Source: RYN-230 sp963829725 (GTDB lineage Bacteria; Actinomycetota; Actinomycetes; Streptosporangiales; Streptosporangiaceae). From it: a stretch of DNA of 64,000 nt. The stretch spans positions 248,001 through 312,000 of the forward strand of contig CAWHJW010000009.1 of the NCBI GenBank assembly GCA_963829725.1. Direction: 5' to 3'. The first letter of the stretch is position 1. The number at the start of each line of letters is the position of its first letter. The translations under genes and the position numbers were made by a program. Below, one piece after another: positions 54,606 to 63,400 of the stretch. The notes under the pieces are model-generated. The model had not been told where the DNA came from, did no database searches, and worked only from the letters and a program-made list of their open reading frames with translations.

Positions 54606-55201
54606 CCCGCCGTGCCGGGCTCCGTGGCGCGCAGCCCGTCGAGGAGCACCTGCAGCAGCCGCTCCGGCTGGTCGGCGTGCGTGGACGGCAGCTCGGAGGC
54701 CAGCGCGAGCGCGTGGGAGAGCCGCAGCAGGTCCGTCGCGTCCACGTCAGGCCGGATCTCGCCGGATCGCTGGGCCCGCGCCAGCAGCCCGTCCGCTGTC
54801 TCGCGGACCATGGCGCTGCACGACACGGCCACCTCGGAACGCTTGCTATCCGGGCTGGACATGAGGCTGCTCGTCAGGTTGCGCTTCGTCGCCGCGAACG
54901 CCATCAGGTCGCGCAGCCAGTTCTCCAGCGCCTGCGCCGGGGCAGCGGCGGCGGCCCGGTCCCTGGCGCCCGCGCAGAGTTCTTCCACCTGGTCACGGTA
55001 GACCGCCTCGAGCAGGGCCTGCCGGCTCGGGAAATGCCGGTACAGGGTGCCGATGCCCACCCCGGCCCGGCGGGCGATCTCGTCCAGGGACGCGTCATCC
55101 GCGCCGTGCTCGGTGAACGCGGCCAGCGCCGCCGCGATCAGCAGCTGCCGGTTGCGGCGAGCGTCGGCCCGCATCGTTGCGGGGGGGCCTGTCGCGCTCA
55201 T
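54602..55201 (-). CDS. TetR family transcriptional regulator
   Basis: 199 residues. N-terminal HTH: RRNRQLLIAAALAAFTEHGADDASLDEIARRAGVGIGTLYRHFPSRQALLEAVYRDQ, typical of TetR. The C-terminal ~130 residues form the ligand-binding helical domain. Divergent from the drug-transporter gene and separated by 138 bases holding three copies of one palindrome, so it most likely represses the transporter and itself until a ligand releases it. Confidence 0.92.
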   Translation of the reverse strand: MSATGPPATMRADARRNRQLLIAAALAAFTEHGADDASLDEIARRAGVGIGTLYRHFPSRQALLEAVYRDQVEELCAGARDRAAAAAPAQALENWLRDLMAFAATKRNLTSSLMSSPDSKRSEVAVSCSAMVRETADGLLARAQRSGEIRPDVDATDLLRLSHALALASELPSTHADQPERLLQVLLDGLRATEPGTAG

Positions 55202-55236
55202 CGGGACACTCTACGATCCTTAATCCAGTTGCTATC

Positions 55237-55251
55237 CGGAGGATGGCTCCG
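55237..55251. promoter_or_regulatory. operator copy 1, CGGAG-N5-CTCCG
   Basis: CGGAG-GATGG-CTCCG, closest to the TetR gene. First of three equally spaced-arm palindromes in the tetR-MFS gap. Confidence 0.7.
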
Positions 55252-55268
55252 TATATTTAGAGACTAAG

Positions 55269-55283
55269 CGGAGGCAGCCTCCG
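55269..55283. promoter_or_regulatory. operator copy 2, CGGAG-N5-CTCCG
   Basis: CGGAGGC-A-GCCTCCG, the most symmetrical copy (7-bp arms), centred 32 bases from copy 1. Confidence 0.75.
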
Positions 55284-55290
55284 GATGTTC

Positions 55291-55305
55291 CGGAGAATAT
55301 CTCCG
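55291..55305. promoter_or_regulatory. operator copy 3, CGGAG-N5-CTCCG
   Basis: CGGAGA-ATA-TCTCCG, centred 22 bases from copy 2, i.e. two helical turns, and 35 bases before the transporter start. Confidence 0.75.
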
Positions 55306-55339
55306 ATTATTCCACGACTCTCGTCCACTGGAGACATCT

Positions 55340-56827
55340 GTGCCTGCTTCTGCCGCAACGCCGGCGGTCTCAGCCCACCGCCCAGGCACCGCGCGGCGCC
55401 ATGGCCGTCCCGGCCTCGCCCTGATCATCATGCTCTCCGCCCAGCTCATGATCGTCCTCGACATGACCGTGGTGAACATCGCCCTGCCGCACATCCAGGC
55501 CGGGCTGCACTTCTCCACGGCCAGCCTGTCCTGGATCCTGAACGCCTACACGCTCACCTTCGGCGGCCTGCTGCTGCTCGGCGGCCGGGCCGGGGACATC
55601 CTCGGCCGGCGCCGGGTGTTCCTGGCCGGGATCGCGCTGTTCACCCTGGCCTCGCTGGCCGGCGGCCTGGCCAGCCAGGCCTGGTGGCTGCTGGCTGCCC
55701 GGGCCCTGCAGGGCGTCGGCGGCGCGCTCGCGTCACCCGCGGTGCTGGCGCTGGTGGTGGGCAGCTTCCCGGAAGGCCGGGAGCGGACCCGGGCCCTGGG
55801 CGTGTACTCCGCGGTGCTCATGGGCGGCGCCTCGCTCGGGCTGGTGCTGGGCGGCGTCATCACCGAGTGGGCCTCGTGGCGCTGGGTGCTGTTCGTGAAC
55901 GTGCCGGTCGGCGCGGCCGTCATCGCGGTGACCCCGCTGTTCATCAGCGAGTCGCCACGTCAGGTGGGCCGGTTCGACCTGGCCGGTGCGGTGACCTCCA
56001 CCGCCGGCATGACCGCACTGGTCTACGGCTTCATCCGGGCCGCGTCGAGTGGCTGGACCGCGGCGCCCACCCTGGCCGCGTTCGGGGCGGCCGTGGCGGC
56101 GCTGGGTGCCTTCGTGGCCGTCGAGCGGCGCAGCCAGCAGCCGATCACCCCGCTGCGGCTGTTCGCCAGCCTGCGCCGGTCCGGCTCCTACCTGGCCCGG
56201 CTGTTCCTGGTGGCCGGGATGTTCGGGATGTTCTTCTTCCTCACCCAGTTCGTCCAGGACATCCTCGGCCTGAGCCCGCTGCTGGCCGGCGTGGCCTTCC
56301 TGCCGATGACGCTGACCGTGTTCGGGGTGTCCCGGGCCGCGCCGCGGCTGCTGCCGCGGTTCGGGGCGGGCCGGGTGATGCTGGCCGGCATGCTGCCGGT
56401 CATCGCGGGCATGGCCTGGCTGGCCCAGGTCGGTGCGGGTAGCAGTTACCTGGGCGGCATCCTCGGCCCGATGCTGCTGCTGGGCTCCGGCATGGGCCTG
56501 GTGTTCGTCCCGCTGACCACGCTGTCGCTGGCCGGGGTGGCCCGGGAAGACTCAGGCGCGGCCTCCAGCATGGTGAACGTCACCCAGCAGGTCGGCGGGT
56601 CGCTGGGGCTGGCCATCCTGGTGACCGTCTTCGGCACGGCCTACCGGCATGCCGCGGCTGGGGCGGCGAGCGGGAGCGCGGTGGCCACGGCGCACCACGC
56701 GCTGATCCATGGCATCGCGGCGGTCTTCACGGCCGCGACGGTGTTCGACGTGGCGGCGCTCGCGGTGATCGTGGCGACCGGGCAGCGGGCCGGCCGGGGC
56801 GGGCAGCGGGTCAGCGGCGCTGGGTGA
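55340..56827 (+). CDS. MFS drug efflux transporter, DHA2 (EmrB/QacA) type
   Basis: 495 residues, 14 predicted membrane helices. Helix 1 ALIIMLSAQLMIVLDMTVVNIALPHIQ with the DHA2 motif, motif A in GGRAGDILGRRRVF, ARALQGVGGALASPAVLALV, and GASLGLVLGGVITEWASWRWVLFVNVPVG (motif C region). Proton-driven export of drugs or metabolites. GTG start behind TGGAG. Controlled by the divergent TetR gene; its 3' end overlaps the AMP-binding gene by 17 bases on the other strand. Confidence 0.92.
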   Translation: MPASAATPAVSAHRPGTARRHGRPGLALIIMLSAQLMIVLDMTVVNIALPHIQAGLHFSTASLSWILNAYTLTFGGLLLLGGRAGDILGRRRVFLAGIALFTLASLAGGLASQAWWLLAARALQGVGGALASPAVLALVVGSFPEGRERTRALGVYSAVLMGGASLGLVLGGVITEWASWRWVLFVNVPVGAAVIAVTPLFISESPRQVGRFDLAGAVTSTAGMTALVYGFIRAASSGWTAAPTLAAFGAAVAALGAFVAVERRSQQPITPLRLFASLRRSGSYLARLFLVAGMFGMFFFLTQFVQDILGLSPLLAGVAFLPMTLTVFGVSRAAPRLLPRFGAGRVMLAGMLPVIAGMAWLAQVGAGSSYLGGILGPMLLLGSGMGLVFVPLTTLSLAGVAREDSGAASSMVNVTQQVGGSLGLAILVTVFGTAYRHAAAGAASGSAVATAHHALIHGIAAVFTAATVFDVAALAVIVATGQRAGRGGQRVSGAG

Positions 56828-57650
56828 CGTCGCGCAGCGCCAGCCCGGCCGGAATCGGCGTGCCGGGGTGCCTGATCAGCGCGGTGCCGCCGTGCCGCCG
56901 GGCCGCGTCCGGCAGGCCGTCGGCCCGGGCCGCGACCACGGTGGCCCCGCTGAGCAGGGCCAGGTCGAGCAGCACGGTGTAGTCCCGGGCGCCGTCGTTC
57001 GGCGGGGCGGTGATCACCACGTCCTCGCCGGTGAGCAGGGTGCAGCCGGACAGCCGGTCCAGGTCCGTGGCGAGTTCGCCGTGGGTCACCGGCGCGGCCG
57101 ACCGTCCGCCGCCGGGACCGGCCCGGTAGGGCAGCAGCGCGAGGTCCGCAGCCGCGGCGGCGGCCGGCGGCTGGGATCCCCCGGACAGCAGCGCGCAGAA
57201 TTTGGTCGTGCCGGCCACCTCGTCGAACGAGAGGACCTGCCGGACCCAGGAGCCGTCCGCCGCGCCCAGCGCGGCAGGTGCCAGCGGTTTCGCGGTGATC
57301 AGCAGCCGGGCTCCGCAGTCGGTGAGCTGGCCGGCCAGCTCACTGGCCGCCCCGGCGTATGGCAGCGGGGAGGGCACCCCGCCCGCCGCCCGGATGGCGT
57401 GCCCGGCCAGTACGTAGCTGACCGCGTCGGGCACATGGACGCCGACGACGTCGCCGGACCGGACGCCGCGCCGGCCCAGGCCGGCCGCGGCCATCTGGAG
57501 GATCCGCGCCAGGCTGGCGTAGCTGAGGGTCCGGCCGGGCCAGGCTGCACCCCCGCCCACCAGCGCGGGCCGCTCGCCCCGGGCCGCCCCTAGGTTGACC
57601 AGCCGCTGGGTCACGGTGACGTGCCCGGCTGGCATACCGGTGACGGTCAT
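56811..57650 (-). CDS. truncated AMP-binding (acyl-CoA synthetase-like) protein
   Basis: 279 residues, about half a normal adenylate-forming enzyme. N-terminal part recognisable: RLVNLGAARGERPALVGGG, TLSYASLARILQMAAAGLGRRGVRSGDVVGVHVPDAVSYVLAGHAIRAAGGVPSPLPYAG, ARLLITAK. The usual Ser/Thr/Gly-rich P-loop is replaced by PYRAGPGGGRSAAPVTHGEL, and the large C-terminal part with the adenylation core and hinge is absent. Either a degraded gene or a small regulatory relative; catalysis is unlikely. A 14-bp hairpin sits in its leader. Confidence 0.7.
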   Translation of the reverse strand: MTVTGMPAGHVTVTQRLVNLGAARGERPALVGGGAAWPGRTLSYASLARILQMAAAGLGRRGVRSGDVVGVHVPDAVSYVLAGHAIRAAGGVPSPLPYAGAASELAGQLTDCGARLLITAKPLAPAALGAADGSWVRQVLSFDEVAGTTKFCALLSGGSQPPAAAAAADLALLPYRAGPGGGRSAAPVTHGELATDLDRLSGCTLLTGEDVVITAPPNDGARDYTVLLDLALLSGATVVAARADGLPDAARRHGGTALIRHPGTPIPAGLALRDVTQRR

Positions 57651-57664
57651 CCTGCCCTCTCCCC

Positions 57665-57706
57665 AGGCTCCTCCGGCCATCCCCCTCCTGACGGCCGGAG
57701 GAGCCT
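57665..57706 (-). promoter_or_regulatory. 14-bp stem hairpin in the leader of the AMP-binding gene
   Basis: AGGCTCCTCCGGCC (57665-57678) pairs exactly with GGCCGGAGGAGCCT (57693-57706) around a 14-base loop, ending 15 bases before the ATG at 57650 on the minus strand. Could be a translational or transcriptional attenuator. The rest of the gap up to 57941 shows nothing recognisable. Confidence 0.55.
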
Positions 57707-57941
57707 TGGCTCTGCGTCCGGCGGCTCCAGGTAGCCACGCACGGGCCCCCGTTCCGTCCGGGACCACCGGAACTCCGCAGCTGACATTAGACCGGGCTGC
57801 CCGTGCACACATCCGCCGAACTATGCAGTGCCATGTGTATTTCGGGGCAACAGCGGCCACGGATGCGTATGTAGCGAAAACTTCCGGCTGCGGCGCCCGC
57901 CCGGGGCGCGGCGGGCCGCGCCGCGCCGGGCCGGGCCGGAG

Positions 57942-60428
57942 TCAGTCCGCAGTGCCGGCTTGCCGGGCCACCCAGGCCGCGATCTGGGCCCTCGTGTTGA
58001 ACCCGAGCTTGGTCATCATGTTGGCCACGTGCCGGGCCGCCGTGGCCGGGGTTATGTAGAGCTCGTCGCCGATGGCCCGGTTGCTGAGCCCGCGGGCGAT
58101 CAGTGCGGCGATCTCACGTTCGCGCGGGGTCAGCACGGCCGGCTCGGCGGGGGCGTCCCCGGCGGCCGCGCGGGGCAGGGGCACCCGGGGGGCGGCCGGG
58201 TCACCGGGCGGGGCACCGGCTGAGCCGGTCGCGTAGCTCACCGCTTCCTCCGCCGTCATCGCGCGCCCCTCCGCGAGCAGGGCCGCAGCGCGCAGTTCCC
58301 CGAGTGCGGTCCGGGCGGGCCCGAGCAGGTCCTCCAGCCGGGCCCCGGCCCCGGCCGACCGCGGGTGGCCGGCCGCGGCGCGCAGTTCCAGCGCCGCCCC
58401 GGCCAGCCGGGCGGCCCGCACCGGGTCGCCGGCCCGCCCCTCCAGCGCCGCGAACGCCTCCAGGCCGCGGGCCACCGGCAGCCGCTGCCCGGTGGCCAGG
58501 CTCAGCCGCAGGCTTTCGGTCAGGCTGGCCCGGCTGAGCTCCAGGTCCCCCTGGGCCAGGGCGACCGAGGCGATGCCGGCCAGGCAGCGGGCGATCTCCG
58601 GCCGGGCATCGAGCTCCCGGTACAGCGCCAGCGCCTCCTGGTAATGGTCGATGGCGGACTGCGGGTCGCCGCGGTGGCGGGCCACGCTGCCCAGCCCGTA
58701 GTGCACCTGCGCGACACCCCAGCCGTTGTTGTCCTGGAGCACGTCCAGCGCGGCCTGGTAGGTCTGGTGCGCCTCGCGCAGGCTGCCCAGCCGGGCCAGG
58801 ATCGCGGCCTTGATGGCCAGTGCCAGCCCTTCCTCCCACTCGTCGCCGAGCTTGTGCGCGGTGGCCGCCGCCTCCTCGATCCCGGCCACCGCCTCGGGCA
58901 GCTGCCCGGCTCGCAGGCTGGCCAGCGCCAGCAGCCGCAGCGCGGCCGCCTCGTGCGGCACGCCCGCCTCCCGGCACGTGGCCAGGCCGTCCCGGGCGCA
59001 GCGGCCCAGGGTCTCGTAGTCCTGCTGCTCGAACGCCAGGTCACCGCGGAACACCAGGGCGGGGCCGTGCACCTCGGGCGGTACCCCGGACGCCCGGACC
59101 AGGAACCGGTCGAACCACTCGGCCCCCTCGGTGACGTCGCCATGCGTCACCCACGGGTTGCGCATCGCCCCGCACAGCCGCAGTCCTTCGGTGATGTCGC
59201 CGCGCTGCAGCGAGGTGTCCAGCGCCAGCCGGTAGTTCGGCATGTCCAGGGTGATCTGCCGGTACAGCGCGATCCGTTCCGGCCAGGACGGCGCGCCGCG
59301 GACGAACGCCTGGGACACCACGTACTCGCCGTAGCGCAGCAGGTCGTCCCGGTGCCGCAGCCGGACCGCGTCCGTCTCGCCGGACGCGGTCAGGCGGCTC
59401 GCCGCATACTCCTTGATGGTGTCCAGCATCCGGTACCGGGACTGGCCGCGGAACTCGTGGTCGAACGTGACCAGCGACTTGTCGATGAGCGCGGCCATCA
59501 GGTCCAGCACGGCGGCCGCCGGGATCTGCTCGTCGGCGCACACCTGCTCGGCCATCTCCAGGCTCCAGCCGGCGAACACCGACAGGCGCCGGAGCAGGAT
59601 CTGCTCCGGCTCGCTGAGCAGCTCGTAGCTCCAGTCCACCGCGGCGCGCAGCGTCTGCTGCCGCGGTGGCGCGGTCCGGTCGCCCGTGGCCAGCAGCCGG
59701 AACCGGTCATCGAGCCGGCTGGCGATCTGCTCCACCGATAGCGCCCGGACCCGCGCGGCGGCCAGCTCGATGGCGAGCGGCATGCCGTCCAGGGTGCGGC
59801 ACAGCCGGGTCACCGCCTCGGCGTTGTCGCTGTCCAGCTCGAAGCCGGCCCGCGCCGCGGCGGCCCGGTCGGCGAACAGCCGGATCGCCTCGTAGCGCGC
59901 GTCATCCAGGGACAGCGGGTCCGCGCCGGCCGGCACCGCCAGCGGGGGGACCCGCCACACGGTCTCGCCCCTGACCCGCAGCGGTTCCCGGCTGGTCGCG
60001 ATCACCCGCAGGAACGGGCAGCCGGCCAGCAGCTGGTGCACCAGCTCCGCGGACCCGTCCACCAGGTGCTCGCAGGTGTCCAGGATGAGCAGCAGGCGGC
60101 GGGCGCGGAGCACCTCGGCCAGCGTGGCCAGCAGCGGCCGTTCCGGTTCCTCGCGGACCCCGAACGTCGCGGCCACCCGTCGCGCGATGAGCTCGGGATC
60201 GCGGCAGTCAGCCAGTTCGACCAGCCAGGCACCGTCCGGGAAATCCGGTACCAGGTCGCAGGCGAGCCGCAGCGCCAGCCGCGTCTTGCCGATGCCGCCG
60301 GGACCGCACAGGGTCAGGGCGCGGACGTCGCTGAGCAAGAGCGCGAGCTCGGTGAGGTCGCGCCCTCTCCCGACGAAGCTGTTCGGCTCCGCAGGCAGGT
60401 TTCCGGAGGTCGGGGCAGCAGAAGTCAT
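57942..60428 (-). CDS. large LuxR-family ATPase transcriptional regulator
   Basis: 828 residues. N-terminal STAND/AfsR-like NTPase: SFVGRGRDLTELALLL, Walker A CGPGGIGKTRLALRLA (42-49), LLILDTCEHLVDG (Walker B), VIATSREPLRVRGE, GMPLAIELAAARVRALSVEQIASRLDDRFRLL. Middle: TPR-like helical repeats (about 350-690). C-terminus: LuxR HTH LTPREREIAALIARGLSNRAIGDELYITPATAARHVANMMTKLGFNTRAQIAAWV. Probably ligand- and ATP-gated activator. Lies 52 bases downstream of the mannosidase gene on the same strand, so it may control or respond to that pathway. Confidence 0.92.
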   Translation of the reverse strand: MTSAAPTSGNLPAEPNSFVGRGRDLTELALLLSDVRALTLCGPGGIGKTRLALRLACDLVPDFPDGAWLVELADCRDPELIARRVAATFGVREEPERPLLATLAEVLRARRLLLILDTCEHLVDGSAELVHQLLAGCPFLRVIATSREPLRVRGETVWRVPPLAVPAGADPLSLDDARYEAIRLFADRAAAARAGFELDSDNAEAVTRLCRTLDGMPLAIELAAARVRALSVEQIASRLDDRFRLLATGDRTAPPRQQTLRAAVDWSYELLSEPEQILLRRLSVFAGWSLEMAEQVCADEQIPAAAVLDLMAALIDKSLVTFDHEFRGQSRYRMLDTIKEYAASRLTASGETDAVRLRHRDDLLRYGEYVVSQAFVRGAPSWPERIALYRQITLDMPNYRLALDTSLQRGDITEGLRLCGAMRNPWVTHGDVTEGAEWFDRFLVRASGVPPEVHGPALVFRGDLAFEQQDYETLGRCARDGLATCREAGVPHEAAALRLLALASLRAGQLPEAVAGIEEAAATAHKLGDEWEEGLALAIKAAILARLGSLREAHQTYQAALDVLQDNNGWGVAQVHYGLGSVARHRGDPQSAIDHYQEALALYRELDARPEIARCLAGIASVALAQGDLELSRASLTESLRLSLATGQRLPVARGLEAFAALEGRAGDPVRAARLAGAALELRAAAGHPRSAGAGARLEDLLGPARTALGELRAAALLAEGRAMTAEEAVSYATGSAGAPPGDPAAPRVPLPRAAAGDAPAEPAVLTPREREIAALIARGLSNRAIGDELYITPATAARHVANMMTKLGFNTRAQIAAWVARQAGTAD

Positions 60429-60480
60429 GGCATGGAGACCGTCTGGTTGTGGCCGGGAGTGCCCTACCAGGCCGAGGGGG

Positions 60481-63400
60481 TCATGCGCGGATCACGACAG
60501 GGACAGTGCTGCTGTAGCGAAGCCTACCGAAATACATCAGTTTGACCATTATCCACCACTGCGTGCCGCGTCGGGTAGTAACCGGTACTCGGACATGATA
60601 ACGGAGAGTGACCTCATTGCCAGGGGAGACGGCGAAACCGCGCGTCCAGGGATGGACCGCGTGCCAGCTGCCGAACGGGGAGATCAGCTGCGCCTCGCCG
60701 CGGACCGGCGAGGCGGCCCGGCTGGCCACCCGCACCGCCAGCTCCCCGGACCCGCCGGGCGGCAGGTCCAGCGCCGGGGTGAGCACGGCCACGTCGAGCT
60801 CGGCGGTGATCGCCGCCAGGTCGGCTTCCAGCGCGGGCAGCAGCTCCTCCAGCGGCTGGCCAAGGGCGGGGACCGGCGAGCCGCCCACCCCCACCATGGT
60901 CACGTCCTCGCAGGCCTGGCCCAGCTCGTCGCGGATCCGGGCGGCCAGGAAGTAGTGCCCGGGTGGCGCGCCGGGGCGCCCGGCCACCGCCAGGTCCCAG
61001 GCCGCGTGGCCGAGCGGCGGCAGGTCGTAGCGCAGCGGCCCGGCGGGCTCGGCGGCCAGGCCGCCCGGCACGTCCAGCTCGACCGCCCCGGACGCCCCGT
61101 CCAGGCCGGCCGCCACCGTGAGCCGTACCGGCACCGGCGGCGCGCCGCCGGAGGGCAGCGCGACCCGGCCTGGGGACAGGTGCACCGCTACCGGCAGGCC
61201 GCCCGCCGGCGCGGGACCTTTCCCGTGCAGCCAGTACCGGGTGAACACCGGCTGGGCGGGTTCGGTGTTAGCCCGGGGGGGCGACCCCCCGGACCCCCCC
61301 GGCATTTCTCCCCGTGGCAGCGACCCCCCGGCCCCCGCCGCGGATGGCTGACTCGGAGGGGACGCGGCTTCGCCGCGCCCCGCCTCGCCAGCGAATAGAT
61401 CGCTGGCTGGCGTCAGCGCCAGCGTGACCGTGCCGGCCGGCGGCAGGATCGTGCGGGCCACGCCCTCGGCTACCTCCACCTGCGCGGCATCGGCCCCCGA
61501 GACGTCCTCGGCCAGCCCGGTGCCGTGCGCGGCCGTGATGCCGCCCCGCAGCTGGAGCCGGGCCATGGTGGCCGTCCGGCCGCCCAGGTCACGCAGCCGG
61601 GCGGTCAGCCCGGCGGCCCGGTCCGGCGTCCCGGGGCGGCCGGACGCGAGCGGGTTCCCGCGCGGCTTCAGCGCGGTCAGCATGCCCGGCCAGCTGACCG
61701 AGCCGAGGCTGGCCGAGCCGGGCAGCGGCCCGTCGTGCAGGCCGGTCTCGCAGGACACCAGGTCATGGTTGAACTCCTGGCCGGCCCGGGCCAGGCCCGC
61801 CGAACGCCAGTCCCCGGGCCCCGCGGCCAGCGCGTACTCGAAGGTGTGGCTCCAGTGCTGCCAGGCGAAGCTGCTGCCGTCCGGCACCGTCTGCTTCTCG
61901 CCGTCGATCCACACCCCGGACGGCCAGGCACTGCACGAGCGCATCAGCGCGATGTGCAGCGTGCCGTCCGGGCTGACCAGGCTGCTCGGCGTGCCCCGGT
62001 TGAGCAGCGCCACCGTGCGGGAGGCCAGCGGGGGATCGGGGTCCTGCCCGGCGGAGGCGACCGGGATCACCTCGATGACCGAGTCGGCCAGGTCGTCGGC
62101 GGCCGCCCCGGCCGCCGCGGCCAGGTCCGGGCCCGCGATCAGCAGCACCGGCAGGTCCCGCGGCCCGCGGACGTCGGCGCCGGGGCGGAACGCGGCCGCG
62201 CGGGACTGCCGGGCGGGCAGCCACAGCGCGGCGGGGCGGCCCGCGGCCAGCCTGCCGGCGACCTCCGCGGCCACGTCCGGCCCGCACCCGTCCAGCAGCC
62301 TGGCCGTCCACGGGTTCTGCTCGGGGGTGCCCAGCGCGATCCGCACGTCCGGCAGGTTCGAGTCCAGGTCGATGGCCCCGTACCGCGGGCCGTCCGGCCA
62401 GCCGCAGGTGGCCGTGACGCCCTGCCCCGCGAGGGCAGCGACCAGCCGGGTGATCGCGCCGCGGGTGCCGTTCGGCAGGCTGGGCGGTGATCCGGTCCCG
62501 GCGGGGGCCGGCAGGATGAGCTCGGCCACCCCGAGCGCGCGTTCGGTGCGGTCGCCGCCCGGCCCGGTCCAGCCGGCCCGGGCCGACGACCCGGTGCCGA
62601 ACCACTCATGCGCCGGGTTGTCCAGGGTGAACGCGTGCTCGGCCACGTCCGCGTCCGGGCTGCCGAACGGCCGGCCGACCACCGCCGTCGCGGTGGCGTA
62701 GACCGGCAGGCCGCCGGGCACGTCGGCCGGGAAGCGGACCCGGAGCAGCCGGTCGGCCCCGATGGACCCGTCCACGTGGGTGCGGAAATCGACCCGCCCG
62801 GTGCCGTCCCATAGCAGCGTCTCGGCGACGATCCGCAGGTCGCCGTGGGCCAGCTCGGCTACCAGCCGGGCGCCGAGCGGGCAGCGCTGCGCGGTGACCT
62901 TGGCGCTGGCCGCGCCGGAACCGGTGCCCGGGCCCTTCGGGGACAGCAGCCACGGTCCCTCGCCCCAGCGCGGGTGATAGTCGTACTCCTCCTGGACGAC
63001 CAGCTCGTTGCCCAGGCCGCGGAGCAGCTCGGTGCCGGCCCGCTTGTCGGTGATGCGGGCCAGTGCGCCGCCACGGGCCGGGTCGGCCTCGACCAGGAAG
63101 TCGTCGTTCTCGATGACCGTGCCGGGCAGCGGCTCCCAGCCGCCCGGGCCCGTGCCGCCAGGAGTGGCCGCGCCGCCCGGCGCCACCCACCAGGTGCGGT
63201 ACCCGAGGGCCGGCAGCGCGGCGCGGAAGCACACGGTGACCGCGGCCAGCGTGCCGTCCGGGTGCCGCCGCTCGCCCTCGGCCAGGAACGGTACCGGGTC
63301 CCCGGACGCATCGAGCACGGTGACCTGCCCCGGGCCCGGGGCCGGGAACTCCAGGCCGGCCCGGGCCAGGCCGGACCGCGGCCAGGACAACGTGTTGAAC

